The notes under the pieces are model-generated. The model had not been told where the DNA came from. It ran no database searches and saw nothing but the letters and a program-made list of their open reading frames with translations. From Pictodentalium vernedei (lineage: Eukaryota > Mollusca > Scaphopoda > Dentaliida > Dentaliidae), in NCBI GenBank assembly GCA_031216915.1, contig CM062288.1, positions 184,166,596 to 184,230,595 of the forward strand: DNA of 64,000 bases. The letters are read 5' to 3'. Of the stretch, positions 1 to 10,572 are shown in pieces. A program made the translations under genes and the position numbers. Position 1 is the stretch's first letter, and every line of letters begins with the position of its first letter.

Positions 1-90
1 TTGGCACTCACAATCGCCGATTGCGCACTCAACTAATCAGCAAGCAGATGACGGTTGCAAATCCTTATCGGTTAATCACTATATTTATTC
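1..90. repeat. Degenerate repeat fragment with AATCG inverted motifs
   Basis: The stretch contains short inverted motifs (AATCGCCGATTG and TATCGGTTAATC) that resemble the ends of the miniature element at 2,244-2,906 and a scrap near 6,577-6,640. It is cut by the window edge. From 91 to 504 I see no gene and no clear repeat. Confidence 0.3.
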
Positions 91-504
91 ATAAGTGAAT
101 GAACTGATGGTTTTTCAGTTAAGTACAATAAATTGAGGATGGGAGGTTCTGAAGAGAGCAACATTCAGTTCTTTCGAATGCTCAGTATGGTCTGGCTGGG
201 TTCTAAATCAACTGAACTGCAAGATTGCTTAGTACCATAAATTTAGCATGAAATTCCCTGCACGATCATTGACTGAAGCATTTGGTTGGTTCTATTTATG
301 AGCTGCATGATGTCAAAGCAGGGCAGCCAGTAATATTATCGTCATTCGATGCAACAGAACTATATTTGAAGAATGTAGTTATGTACAAGTATAATGAATA
401 CAATAAGATACAGATAGTTATTAGCATCTTCAGGAGGTGACATGGCCGCCTATTAGGCCATTTCCCGTCACTTCCCAGAAAAAAAAAAGAAAAAAAAGAA
501 GAGT

Positions 505-1805
505 AACAAGAGCACATGTATCGCTGAAGCAATACAATGTCCCCTACCAGACTAATGAGCTTTAATAATTGTACAAATGTTATAACCTCGATGTGATCAG
601 CATGAATTCCGTTGAAGCGTTTCCAAAAAAAGTCCGGAAAACTGATATTTTGGAGCTTTTCCATATTTCCAAGGGCCATAACTCACACAAGAATAATGCA
701 ATTGGCATGAAACTCAAACTTGATCTGTAAGCCATCATTCTATAGTAGGTTACCAAGAATGAAATCATTTGGTTGAAGCATTTCTAAAAAAAGTCCGGAA
801 AACTAAAGTATGACCAACAGACTGACTGACAGACTGACGGATGGATGGACAAAGTGCAAATGCAACTTGATCTGTAAGTCATCATTATATAGTAGGTTAC
901 CAAAAATGGAATCATTCCGTTGAAGCGTTTCCAAAAAAAGTCTGGAAAACTGATATTTTGGCACTTTTCCATATTTCCAAGGGCCATAACTCACACATGA
1001 ATAATCAGCATAAAACTCAAACTTGATCTGTAAGTCATCGTTCTATAGTAGGTTACCAAAAATGAAATCATTCCGTTGAAGCGTTTCCAAAAAAAGTCTG
1101 GAAAACTGATATTTTGGCGCTTTTCCATATTTCCAAGGGCCATAACTCACACAAGAATAATGCAATCAGCATGAAACTCAAACTTGATCTGTAAGTCATC
1201 GTTCTATAGTGGGTTACCAAGAATGACATCATTCGGTTGAAGCATTTCCAAAGAAAGTCCGGAAAACTTAAGTATGACTGACAGACTGATGGATGGACAG
1301 AGTGCAAATGAAACTTGATCTGTAAGTCATCGTTCTATAGTAGGTTACCAAAAATGAAATCATTCTGTTGAAGCGTTTCCAAAAAAAGTCTGGAAAACTG
1401 ATATTTTGGCGCTTTTTCATATTTCCAAGGGCCATAACTCACACAAGAATAATGCAATCAGCATGAAACTCAAACTTGATCTGGAAGTCATTGCTCTATA
1501 GTAGGTTACCAAAAATGAAATCATTCCGTTAAAACGTTTCCAAAAAAAGTCCGGAAAACTGATATTTTGGAGCTTTTCCATATTTCCAAGGGCCATAACT
1601 CACACAAGAATAATGCAATCAGCATGAAACTCAAACTTGATCTGTAAGTCATCGTTCTATAGTAGTTTACCAAAAATGAAATCATTCCGTTGAAGCGTTT
1701 CCAAAACAATTCCGGAAAACTAAAGTGTGACTGACAGACTGAAGGATGGATGAACAGAGGGCAAACCTATAGTCCCCTCCGGCGATGCCAGTAGGGGACT
1801 AAAAA
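505..1805 (+). mobile_element. Helentron/pearl-like tandem-repeat element, family 1
   Basis: The 5' end carries AACAAGAG, shared with the elements at 3,411, 25,477 and 33,916, followed by GTCCCCTAC at 539-547. The body is an array of about 158-bp monomers marked by a recurring CTGATATTTTGG (638, 949, 1105, 1397, 1558), interrupted by GACTGACAGACTGA-type microsatellite. The 3' end is a hairpin at 1,771-1,800 (arms AGTCCCCT and AGGGGACT) followed by AAAAA. Its last arm GTAGGGGAC is the reverse complement of the 5' motif. Non-coding; short open frames in it are repeat translations. Structure resembles non-autonomous Helentrons (HINE/DINE-like) or bivalve pearl elements. Confidence 0.7.
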
Positions 1806-1973
1806 GGTGGTTGACTGTAGATAAATAAAAATAATAGCAACATTTTTTTGCTTAAGATATATATAAGACACTAATGATATGCTATTGCTTCGAGGGGTTA
1901 ATGCATGTACATGTATAATGCATGCATAATTATACAGTCTGACTAGTGTATAAAAACAACAGAAACTGAGTAG

Positions 1974-2114
1974 TTAACCCTTTAACTTACAGACACTTGC
2001 AAAAAAAAAATGTTGAATCACTAATTTTTTTCTTGAAAAAATAATGAAAATTAATTGCCGATTTTTGAGAATAGCAATGGCCAGTTTTGGCCATTATGAT
2101 GGGTAAAGGGTTAA
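1974..2114. mobile_element. TTAA-flanked miniature element lacking the central palindrome
   Basis: Bounded by TTAA on both sides with inverted ends reading TTAACCCTTTAAC and GGGTAAAGGGTTAA. The right half matches the copy at 49,788-50,029, including TTTTTGAGAATAGC and the GGCC-rich stretch after it. This 141-bp copy has no central foldback. TTAA target choice is typical of piggyBac-type elements; no transposase is present. From 2,115 to 2,243 nothing else is seen. Confidence 0.65.
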
Positions 2115-2243
2115 GACAGACAACATTGAAAAAATATAATAAAGTAATTTTTTTTTTCTTGAGACGTTAACTTCTCCACACACAAAATGCAATGTTCATG
2201 ACAGTCAATGCAGGATTTTACCAAGAATAATAAATAAAAAATT

Positions 2244-2906
2244 TGGTGTTCAATCGATTACTGGTACTGGCCACCACAATCGGCCGATTGTGGGCAATCG
2301 GAAGACAACGGCAATGGCTCCTGGGACATCGGTTTAACCGATTGTTGCCAAGCATTTTGTGATGATTCATAGACTGCTTTTTATTATCTTCTGCAATTGT
2401 TCAATTGTTAATATAAAAGGATGTCAATGATACCATTCAATAATGTTGAGAAACAACCAAATTTGTATTCTTAATCTCTCTAGATACCCCTTTATGGGAT
2501 ATACAAGTTAAACGACATGTAGCACTCATGTACAATTCAGTGTACTTGCAGCAGTTGCCAGTTCATACCAGAAGTTTGAAGGCTGCATTTCACTGAGTTA
2601 GATGCTTGCAGTAAAATTACCAGTCGTGCGGACATGGGCGGTACACGTGGCTCTCACTGAGAGCCATGTGTACCACCCAAGTGCACACGACAGGCAATCA
2701 TCATGGGTACGAGATTATCACATGTACGCTTAATTGTAAGCATTAGTCTGTAAACACTGTAAAATTTGTTCAATTTATTGTAGTTCTTTTGATCCTTGAC
2801 TTTCCTAGTAGGGCATGGTATTACAATCATGATCGGAATTGGCCGATTGTGAGCTCAAATAACCAGTAATTGGGTCAGCAGCCATTTTTGGTAATCGGTT
2901 GAACAC
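2244..2906. mobile_element. hAT-like miniature element with GTGTTCAA ends
   Basis: Imperfect inverted ends read GTGTTCAATCGATTAC on the left and GTAATCGGTTGAACAC on the right. They are flanked by near-identical A-rich direct repeats (AAAAAATT and AAAAAATA), which would fit an 8-bp target duplication but are low complexity. The interior is non-coding and contains the large hairpin at 2,620-2,693. Confidence 0.5.
2620..2693. other. Long near-perfect hairpin
   Basis: Two arms of about 35 bases pair around a short loop near 2,655. The core arms are GGTACACGTGGCTCTC and GAGAGCCATGTGTACC. Size and near-perfect pairing resemble a miRNA precursor or a miniature-element core; the location inside an element with inverted ends favours the latter. 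Confidence 0.5.
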
Positions 2907-3538
2907 AAAAAATATTGCTGGATCTGAATATCTTCCATTCTTATATGAGCAGATTTTCAAACTAATGTTGGGTAGAACCACAAAATATTCATTTTATATA
3001 TCAACCAAGATTCATAAATATATTTCTTGCAGAGCTGAAAAATCGTTTTTGTCAAAATAAAGTGTCTGTATCAAGCAATAAAATGCTGCCATGAAGTTGC
3101 TCAGCAACACAGCATTTGCAGTGGCTTTGCTTTTTTGAAAGTGGGACTCCATAAATGTGTGTAATAACAATAACTGGGAGTTAAAATCGACCTGGTATTT
3201 ATGATACACAGATAGGCCAATAAAAAAGAAATGGCTCATAATCATGGTGGCTGATTTAAACATGTATCTTGTCTGGAGCGATTTAAGGTGGACGATTGTG
3301 GCTCCCCTGGGATTTTGCGATGCCAGGCCTGCATACTTGGGAGTCGCCATTAGTGATAACTTTGGTTTTATTCAACAAAACCTTGAAAACTGCTCTGAAC
3401 AACTGAAAGAAACAAGAGGCCATATGGGTCCTGAGGTGCTCAACTGACAAAGTTATTTACAGGAGTATTTAATTGGTTATGTCTTGATTTGCCGGCTACC
3501 CGACTTTTAAACATTCTCGATCTGCCCACAAGCTAATT

Positions 3539-3799
3539 CATTTATTTATTAGGGTTAACGACACTCTCGACAGCCAGAGTCACCTTGTGTCGGACAGTTT
3601 TACGGGTGGAAAAAGCCAGAGAGAACCACTGAGCAACTGTCAGGCTCCACAACATACTAACTCCACACAAGCATGGTTAGCATTGGTTGAATAAAAGTGC
3701 TCCATCGACATACAGTATGCCTTAGTACATAATGCCACCACATGGGCAATGGGGATGAAGTGTCTTGCCCAAGGATATAATGCGGTTGCCACAGGCGGG
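3539..3799 (-). mobile_element. SINE, head truncated
   Basis: Matches the internal and 3' parts of the full copy at 5,079-5,428 in reverse orientation, with the A/T-rich tail at its left end. The tRNA-like head is missing. It is flanked by a 13-bp direct repeat CCACAAGCTAATT (3,526-3,538 and 3,800-3,812), so the 5' truncation happened at insertion. Confidence 0.75.
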
Positions 3800-4048
3800 C
3801 CACAAGCTAATTAAATATTTCTTCAGTTTGCCTGCAGCTCAGAGAAAGTGTAAATATAGTTTGTTTTAAATAAGTGAACAATGTTCTGCAACCAATAATT
3901 ATTATTTATTGATGCAATTAGTTCATTAACACGTGAGGTTAGTTTGTGCTATATTCTGGAGTTCAGGTAAAACAACTTAAAAGCTTCACACTCTATTTAT
4001 GTGCTTCATATTATCTATGCATTGGGTATGTATGGGTTTGACTTATTA

Positions 4049-4090
4049 CAATATATTGGAGAGTGCCCAAAGGCACTCTCCATTATATTG
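4049..4090. other. Hairpin
   Basis: Arms GGAGAGTGCC and GGCACTCTCC with a CAAA-like loop, extended outwards by AATATATT/ATTATATT pairing. It is not followed by the CTAA seen at tandem-repeat element ends. Role unknown. Confidence 0.45.
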
Positions 4091-5078
4091 AAACAAGGTA
4101 AAAACAAATGAACTAATTTTGACTACCGAGAATAATTAAGCACCCTGCCAATTAAGTTCTTTCGTATAATTTATTGCACTTATTAGAACTGGACGATAAC
4201 ATTAATCCTTCTCAAACTTTCACAACAAGTATTGTTTTAACAAGCAACATGCATCACTGACTCTTGCTTGGAAAACAACAGAAGCCAGCAAATAGAGAAC
4301 CCCCATTTAATTAGCATCTATGGCTAGTAAGCACTACAGAGGAATGAAATCATGCAACTATTCAAGACTATGTTGTCCAGTAAGTGATTGTTTCTGGTGT
4401 TGAGATGCTACCACACAATTAATGCCCAGATTTCCAGTAAGGGAAAATAGGGAGCCCAAATATGAACCCAGGGACTTAACTTGAACAAACTTGAACTGAA
4501 AAGCTCCCCTCCTCACCCCCCCCCCCCCCCCCCCCACCACCAATCAAGATTCTGACCACTGGATCTGAAGTAGCAGATTTTCAAAGATTATTATTCATAT
4601 TGGACTAAGTTATAAAGCCCAAATATTAATGTGGGGACTTGATTTTTAAAACTATCTATCTAACCACTCTAAGGATGGTGTATACCATATATCAAAAGAT
4701 CAAAAGATTCTGACTGGGGTTCGTGAGAAGATTTTTAAAGAATATTCCTCATAGTGATACAAGTTAAAATTTGGGCTCCAATAGGGAGCCTGAATACTAA
4801 ACGAGGACTTGATTTGAACAAACTTTAATCTGATCCCTGTAAGGATTCTGTATTCCAAATATCAAAATATTCTGACTCATGGATCTGAAGAAGATTTTTA
4901 AAGATTATTCCTGATGTTGCACAAAGTTGGAATTCAGGCTTCCAGAGACCCCAATTATAAACCAATGGGATTAATTTAGTCAAACATGAATCCAACTCCT
5001 GTAAGGAATAAGTATATACCATACATCATAAGATGCTGACCATTAGTTCAAGAGAAAACGAGTTTTAAAGATTATTCC

Positions 5079-5428
5079 GGGAGAGCGGTGGCTTAGTAGG
5101 TAGAGAGATGCAGGCTGCAAGCCGAGAGGTTCTCAGTTCGGATCCCACCTGTGGCAACTGCGTTGTGTCATGGGCTAGGCATTTAATCCTGATTGCCCAC
5201 GTGGGAGCATGGTGGAGCTGTGTACTAAGGCATACTGCACATTGATGGTGCACCTGTCTTCAACTAATGCTAACCCTGCTTGTGTGGAGTTTTATGTTGG
5301 GGAGTCTGACAGTTGCTTGCTATTGCTTGGTAGTTCTCTCCAGGTACTTCGGCTTCCTCCACCCTTAAAACTTCCAACACGAGGTAACCCTGGTTGCTGA
5401 AAGTGTCATTAAACCCAAATAAATAAAT
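5079..5428 (+). mobile_element. Full-length tRNA-derived SINE
   Basis: The head looks like a tRNA-type RNA polymerase III promoter, with an A-box-like TGGCTTAGTAGGTAG near 5,089 and a B-box-like AGTTCGGATCC near 5,135. A body of about 250 bp follows, ending in TTAAACCCAAATAAATAAA. The copy is flanked by a 12-bp duplication AAAGATTATTCC (5,067-5,078; 5,429-5,440). It splits a monomer of the surrounding tandem-repeat element, which resumes exactly after it. Five copies of this family occur in the window. It has no open frame; mobilisation would need a LINE in trans. Confidence 0.85.
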
Positions 5429-5887
5429 AAAGATTATTCCTCTTATTGGACTAAGTGAAAATTCACGCTCCAATAAGGAGCACAAATATTAACAGAGAAA
5501 CTTGGTTTGAACAAACTTTGATCTGACCTCCCTAAGGATGCTGTATACCAAAAATTAAAAAGATTCTAACTGGTGGATCTGAAGATTTTTTAAAAATTAT
5601 TTCACATATTGCACCAAGTTAAAATTTGGGCTCACACAGAAAACCCAATTATCAACTGATGGGCTTGATTTGAACAAACTTGAATGCGATCCCTTTAAAG
5701 ATTCTGTATATGACATATTAAAAAATTCTGGCCAGTGGTTCTGGAGAAAAGAGTTTTTAAGATTAGTCCTCACATTGGACTTGGTTCAAATTTCCCAGCT
5801 ATCGGAGTCACTGGCCTTCAATCATGGTGCAGTACAACACTGCATACATGAAGGTACATGTATAAATAAAAATAATAAATTATTTTA

Positions 5888-6001
5888 ATGTGTTCAGCCA
5901 GTAGTCTGTAGTACTTCATGATGCAAGCATCACAATACAATAAAATGTGTTCAGCCAGTAGTCTGTAGTACTTCATGATGCAAGCATCACAATACAATAA
6001 G
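5888..6001. repeat. 57-bp perfect tandem duplication
   Basis: Two adjacent copies of a 57-bp unit starting AATGTGTTCAGCCAGTAG. Each contains the palindrome TGATGCAAGCATCA. The copies look identical, which suggests a recent local duplication. Confidence 0.8.
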
Positions 6002-6736
6002 AAATTAAAATTGGAGAAAAAACTAAAAAACACTCTTTTTTCAACGATAGATGATTGTTACGCAGCATGTTAGTCGCATGACTGTCACAAACACATTTTC
6101 AGTTTGTCAAGTTCATTTATTAATTCAGTTTCCTCCCTTGATGTTTCTCTCCAATGTTGATTGCAGAGAAAATCGCGTGTGCATCTGTAAACTATGCGTC
6201 ACACAACTTCACAACACACATTGACATCAAAGTTATTATTCAATTAAGACACAAAGTATGTGTGCTCAGTATATTCCTGGTTAATACAGCCAAGTGTATT
6301 GCATTCTTACACAAAACCGTATTAACACTATTTACAGGATAACCCACACAATCTTCACAAGAGAACAACAGCATGTGATTGTATCATCAATAATGATCTT
6401 CTCTCCCCACCCCAACACCCCAAAATGCAAATATTCTTTTTTCCAATATTGCCCAGCACTAAACATGCATTCTCTGAGAAATTATGTGGTATTAAGCTTT
6501 TGTAATTGATGATTTATTAACAAAATTCTGTAGTATAACAGGCACCAACAGATTTTCTTCCGTGTCCTATTTCAACCATCAGAATCGGCATAATCGGCAG
6601 AGAAATAATCAGTAATCGGTTCATAACAAGTTTTGATAATCTGTTTACCACTAAATTACCAAACATCAGAAGATTCTGACTGGTGGATTTGAAGAAGATT
6701 TTTTAAAGCTTATTCCTCATATTACACTCTCCCATT

Positions 6737-7536
6737 TAGGGCTGTCGCGATTATTCGATTAATCGACTAACCGTCCACTGTTGCGGTAGTCAAAGTTTTT
6801 TATTTTTAGTCGATCATCGTTCATTTTTAAAGTGGTACAAGTCGGATTAAAATTCTGTTGTGTAATGAGGTAAATTAACAGACTGTTAATCTTTGAAATG
6901 TCTCACCATAGTTACTTGTAATATCCCAGGGCCTTTGTTTTCCACATTATTGTGCAACATCGTAATGTTGAAAACACTAAGCCTTGCCATTTGATCAATT
7001 CCTGTTCTCTGTAGTATTAACCAGTACCCGCTGATCAGTACTAAAGAGTACCTTTCAAACGGTGTATCTTTTAATAGTTGCTGTTTGAGAAGTCACTGCA
7101 GAGTAAATAGAATCTTCGGTCTTGTACATTCAAACAACACCCTTTGGAATAATTGGAACCACGAAAGTGAGAAAATTGTCACAAGACCCACAGCGGTAAC
7201 TTCACTTGTAGAATTAAGTTGTAACTTGTGTTGGAATGGAGGGAGTTTTGTATTAGAAATTTCTGAATAGTAGTTACAGAAAAGAAACATTTGCACAGAT
7301 GTTCTTCTGTTTAAATTCTTCAAATCAATCAGAGTCTGCCAGAGGTATTTCGGTGTTTCTATTTTATCTCGATGCAGAAAGGTACACATTCAAACATTGT
7401 CAGTTTTAAATTTATTTTGTAAGTATATTAGAGATTGTTGAATTCATGGGAAACGACTATTAATCAACAAACAACTATTAATCGACTAATGCTGGCGATT
7501 AGTCGACTATGAAAATTGATAGCCGTGACAGCCCTA
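6737..7536. mobile_element. hAT-type miniature element
   Basis: Terminal inverted repeats TAGGGCTGTC and GACAGCCCTA are flanked by a perfect 8-bp duplication CTCCCATT (6,729-6,736; 7,537-7,544). Subterminal regions carry repeated ATTAGTCGAC/GTCGACTAAT motifs in inverted orientation. The length of 800 bp and the absence of a transposase frame make it non-autonomous. It interrupts a monomer of the GAGCCCAAAT-family array, which continues on both sides. Confidence 0.85.
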
Positions 7537-8224
7537 CTCCCATTGAGACCCCAACTATTACCCAATAGGCTTGATTTGAACAATCTTGAATCTGATTCCC
7601 ATATGGATTCTGTATATAATATATCAAATGATTCGAACTACTGGTTCTGGAGAAAGAGAGTTTTAAAGATTAGTCCTCATATTGGACTAAATTAAAATTT
7701 GGGCTCCAATAGGAAACTCAAAAATTAACAAAGGGTCTTGGTTTGAACAAATTTAGATCTGACCTCCCTAAGGATGCTGTATACCAAACATCAAAAGATT
7801 CTGACTGGTGGATCTGAAGAAGATTTTTTAAAGATTATACACGTACCTCATACTGTACGAAGTTAAAATTCAGGCTCCCATAGAGAGCCCAACTACATGT
7901 ATTATCCAATAGGCTTGATTGAACAAACTTGCATTGTATTCCCATGTGGATTCTGTATACAATATATCAAAAGATTCTAACTACTGGTTCTGGAGAAAGA
8001 GAGTTTCAAAGATTATTCCTCATATTGGTCTAAATTAAACTTTGGGCTCCAATAGAAGACTCAAATATTAACCAAGGGACTGGGTTTTAACAAACTTATA
8101 TCTAACCTCCATGAGGATGCTGTGTACCAAAAAGATTCTGACTGGTGGATCTGAAGAAGTTTTCTAAAGATCATTCTACATATTGCACTGTTAAAAGTCA
8201 GGCCTCTCAAAGGGAGCTCAAAAA

Positions 8225-8453
8225 TGAAAAAAATTAAAGTAATTTATATATTTTTAATACTTACCAATGGCCCAGACTAGCTGGTGCTAACCCCAAAATA
8301 TCTAGGGCCAAACACAAATTTTGCCCCCCAATCCCCACAATTTGCATGCAAAACCGAAAATTAGAAGTCCTATCTGGCCCTCCATACATTTACCCTCCGT
8401 GCATGCGCAGACGCCAGGAAGTCACCGAATCTGGAGCCAACATCATTCTTTGT
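8225..8453. repeat. Left inverted terminal repeat of DIRS-like copy 1
   Basis: Pairs with 28,854-29,062 over its whole length. Shared blocks include ACTTACCAATGGCCC-like sequence, ACACAAATTTTGCCCCC, TCTGGCCCTCCATAC and TGCATGCGCAG. About 85-90 percent identity by eye to the ends of the element at 37,922-48,591. Confidence 0.85.
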
Positions 8454-8534
8454 AACAAGATTATAATATAATAATTCAGCGGGGAGGTATGAGTGCCCAG
8501 TACTGCCCACTCAAGGGAGGGTCATTCCCGACTG

Positions 8535-8619
8535 GTCCATTGGTAAGTATAAAAAAAATATATAAATTACTTTAAATTTTTTCATATTTTTATACTGTAT
8601 ACCAATGGCCCAGACTAGC
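8535..8619. other. Internal complementary region (circle junction) of DIRS-like copy 1
   Basis: The left half (to about 8,583) is the reverse complement of the outermost left end (8,225-8,270). The right half (from about 8,582) is the reverse complement of the outermost right end near 29,020-29,062. The two halves meet at TCAT (8,582-8,585), the complement of ATGA found at 8,225-8,228. In DIRS elements such a region templates joining of the ends during replication. Confidence 0.75.
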
Positions 8620-10572
8620 CGAATCGTAAAAAGGTGGAGGGCCTAGAACTTCCGAAATAGTAGATCAACATAGATCAAATCCTTCAATCCATGATGAAGA
8701 AAATTAGAATAATTAGAATTTACATGTATGTCTCTTTATACCATAAAAAAGAGACATATCCTAATATGGATTCCAATTATGTAAATCCTAAATCTAGGCA
8801 TGAAATCATGCTAAATAGGATGTAACTAGTTCACAAATTTTTAAGGCTAGGACTAAGCCCTAAAAATTAGGATCGCATATTTGAGAATAAGAGAAAACTG
8901 CCCATAAACCAACGCCATACAAGAATACTACAGCTGAATGCCGAATATAGTACGGACAAAAACAGCTTCCTTCATAGTTACATACCCAATAAGCCAGAGA
9001 AGTGGACAAAATGATCCCCCCTCTTTTTTTGAACATATCTTAAAAGAAAGAGGGGAGAGCTCTGGAATCAATAAGCAGTATCCAGAAACGATATAAATAA
9101 TTATCGATCAGGCACTCAAAAATTAATTCATGAATAATAAATGGTGCTTAAAACACTTCACAAGCCAAGGCTATAGCGACAATTTGGTGAATAACATTAT
9201 TCGCTACAAAAAATGCACTGCAGACGGTGTATACAGGTACGACGAAATGAGTGAAATAATAATATAACATACACATACAAAAGCGAGATACAATGAACAA
9301 TCTCTGCAGAGAAAACACGCTTCAAAGATCATTCACAGGAGGCCTCTGTACAATTAAATCCTGTAAGAACACTCTCCAACATGTACTATTTGGTATCTAC
9401 AACTATAAACACGTGAGAATATGTGATTTGAGAACTGACAAAAGAGACCAGGATCTAGAAATGGAGGTAGGTATGATTATCCGGCTCCAACACAGACCGC
9501 CCCCGAAATATAAAATAATTTCTTGGTCCATCAAAGTGATGGCGTAATAAAATACTGCACAAGTGCATACAAATCCAGCCTGTAATCATCTAAAAACCAC
9601 TAAATGGTTATGCAGTCGCCTATGAACTCAAATAGCAGCAAATATGATGATTAAATAAGTTCTTGTATATTAGAATTCAGAAAATAAACACCAGAAACTA
9701 ATGGAACAGAACTGCGTATATGCCTATGAGGGCGCCATGCAACACGACCCAAACGCATAGTATGTATATATTCTGGTCCAGACAGCAATAATATAGTGAC
9801 CACAAAGCTCTCTCACGTCTGACATACTCTGTAATGCCACTGAGAGCGGAGAATGACGTGAAGAACAAAACTTCCCTTGAAGAAGAAAACCCTCTAGTGG
9901 GGGAAGCTTCTGGCGAATGTTCAATAACAGACACCATAACCTCAATGTAATGAATAGAAACAAATGAATTGAAGGATACACATATCCTATCATTCATTCC
10001 CATGAAAACAGCTGAGCGTCAAATGTGTGCGCTCAAAAGCCTAATACTGGCGGCACAAATAATGGAAACTATTAATCCTGTGCTCCGCAAACTTAACTAT
10101 CCTGAAGTGATCCTATATAAGATCATGTAATAGCCCTATAGTTAGAATAAGCCCAAGATGTAGCCAGCGCTTTACTTCATGCGCTGAAATCTTAAGCACT
10201 GACTGCTGATTAGAAGAAAAATTTACATAAGCAGTACGAATAGCTAACTGACTTCATTTAACAATGGAATGAACCTAAATGTCCCTTCTATTGGAAATTA
10301 ATGACAAAAGAAGCCTTTCTTCTCTTCTGATAAACTCTGATCTGCGTCTATAAATACATGATCGGTAATAATATAATTCAATGATGTAGCGTAAACAATG
10401 AGACATCATTTCTGAATATGTGGTTTCCAAGAACCGAGGGTCCCAAGATCCCTGCATAGAGAGACCATAAGACTCAGGATTGTAACCCAATATATGAACT
10501 CACGTCCGTCATAATTGAGAAAACCGTTAAATAAATGCCCAAACTTGACCTTATGTTAAAAGATTCTCTAAC
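8620..10572. other. DIRS-like copy 1 interior, no recognisable gene
   Basis: Homologous by eye to about 39,800-41,900 of copy 2. Shared stretches include a purine-rich block near 9,040 and 39,980, ATGGTGCTTAA near 9,141 and 40,073, and a block near 9,800-9,900 matching 41,490-41,580. The last of these can be read on the minus strand as similar peptides (SDVRE in both), but stops interrupt it. No domain recognised. Confidence 0.5.

Larger units (their letters stand above)
3411..8224 (+). mobile_element. Left part of a large Helentron/pearl-like element, GAGCCCAAAT family
   Basis: Begins with AACAAGAGG and a GGCC-type 5' hairpin like the elements at 25,477 and 33,916. From about 4,430 it is an array of about 167-bp monomers carrying GGGAGCCCAAATAT, TTGAACAAACTTGAATCTGA and TTCTGACTGGTGGATCTGAA. 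It is interrupted by SINEs (3,539-3,799; 5,079-5,428) and a hAT element (6,737-7,536). It then breaks off inside a monomer at the 20.8-kb insertion and resumes in phase at 29,063. No coding capacity. A 20-bp C run lies at 4,516-4,535. Confidence 0.7.

Noticed and set aside
3012..3350. 112-codon minus-strand frame
   Set aside because: Composition is ordinary for translated AT-rich DNA. There is no domain, no splice context, and it overlaps an equally weak plus-strand frame.
5079..5150. tRNA gene
   Set aside because: A- and B-box motifs are present, but the cloverleaf is not convincing and the sequence is the head of a dispersed SINE with target duplications.
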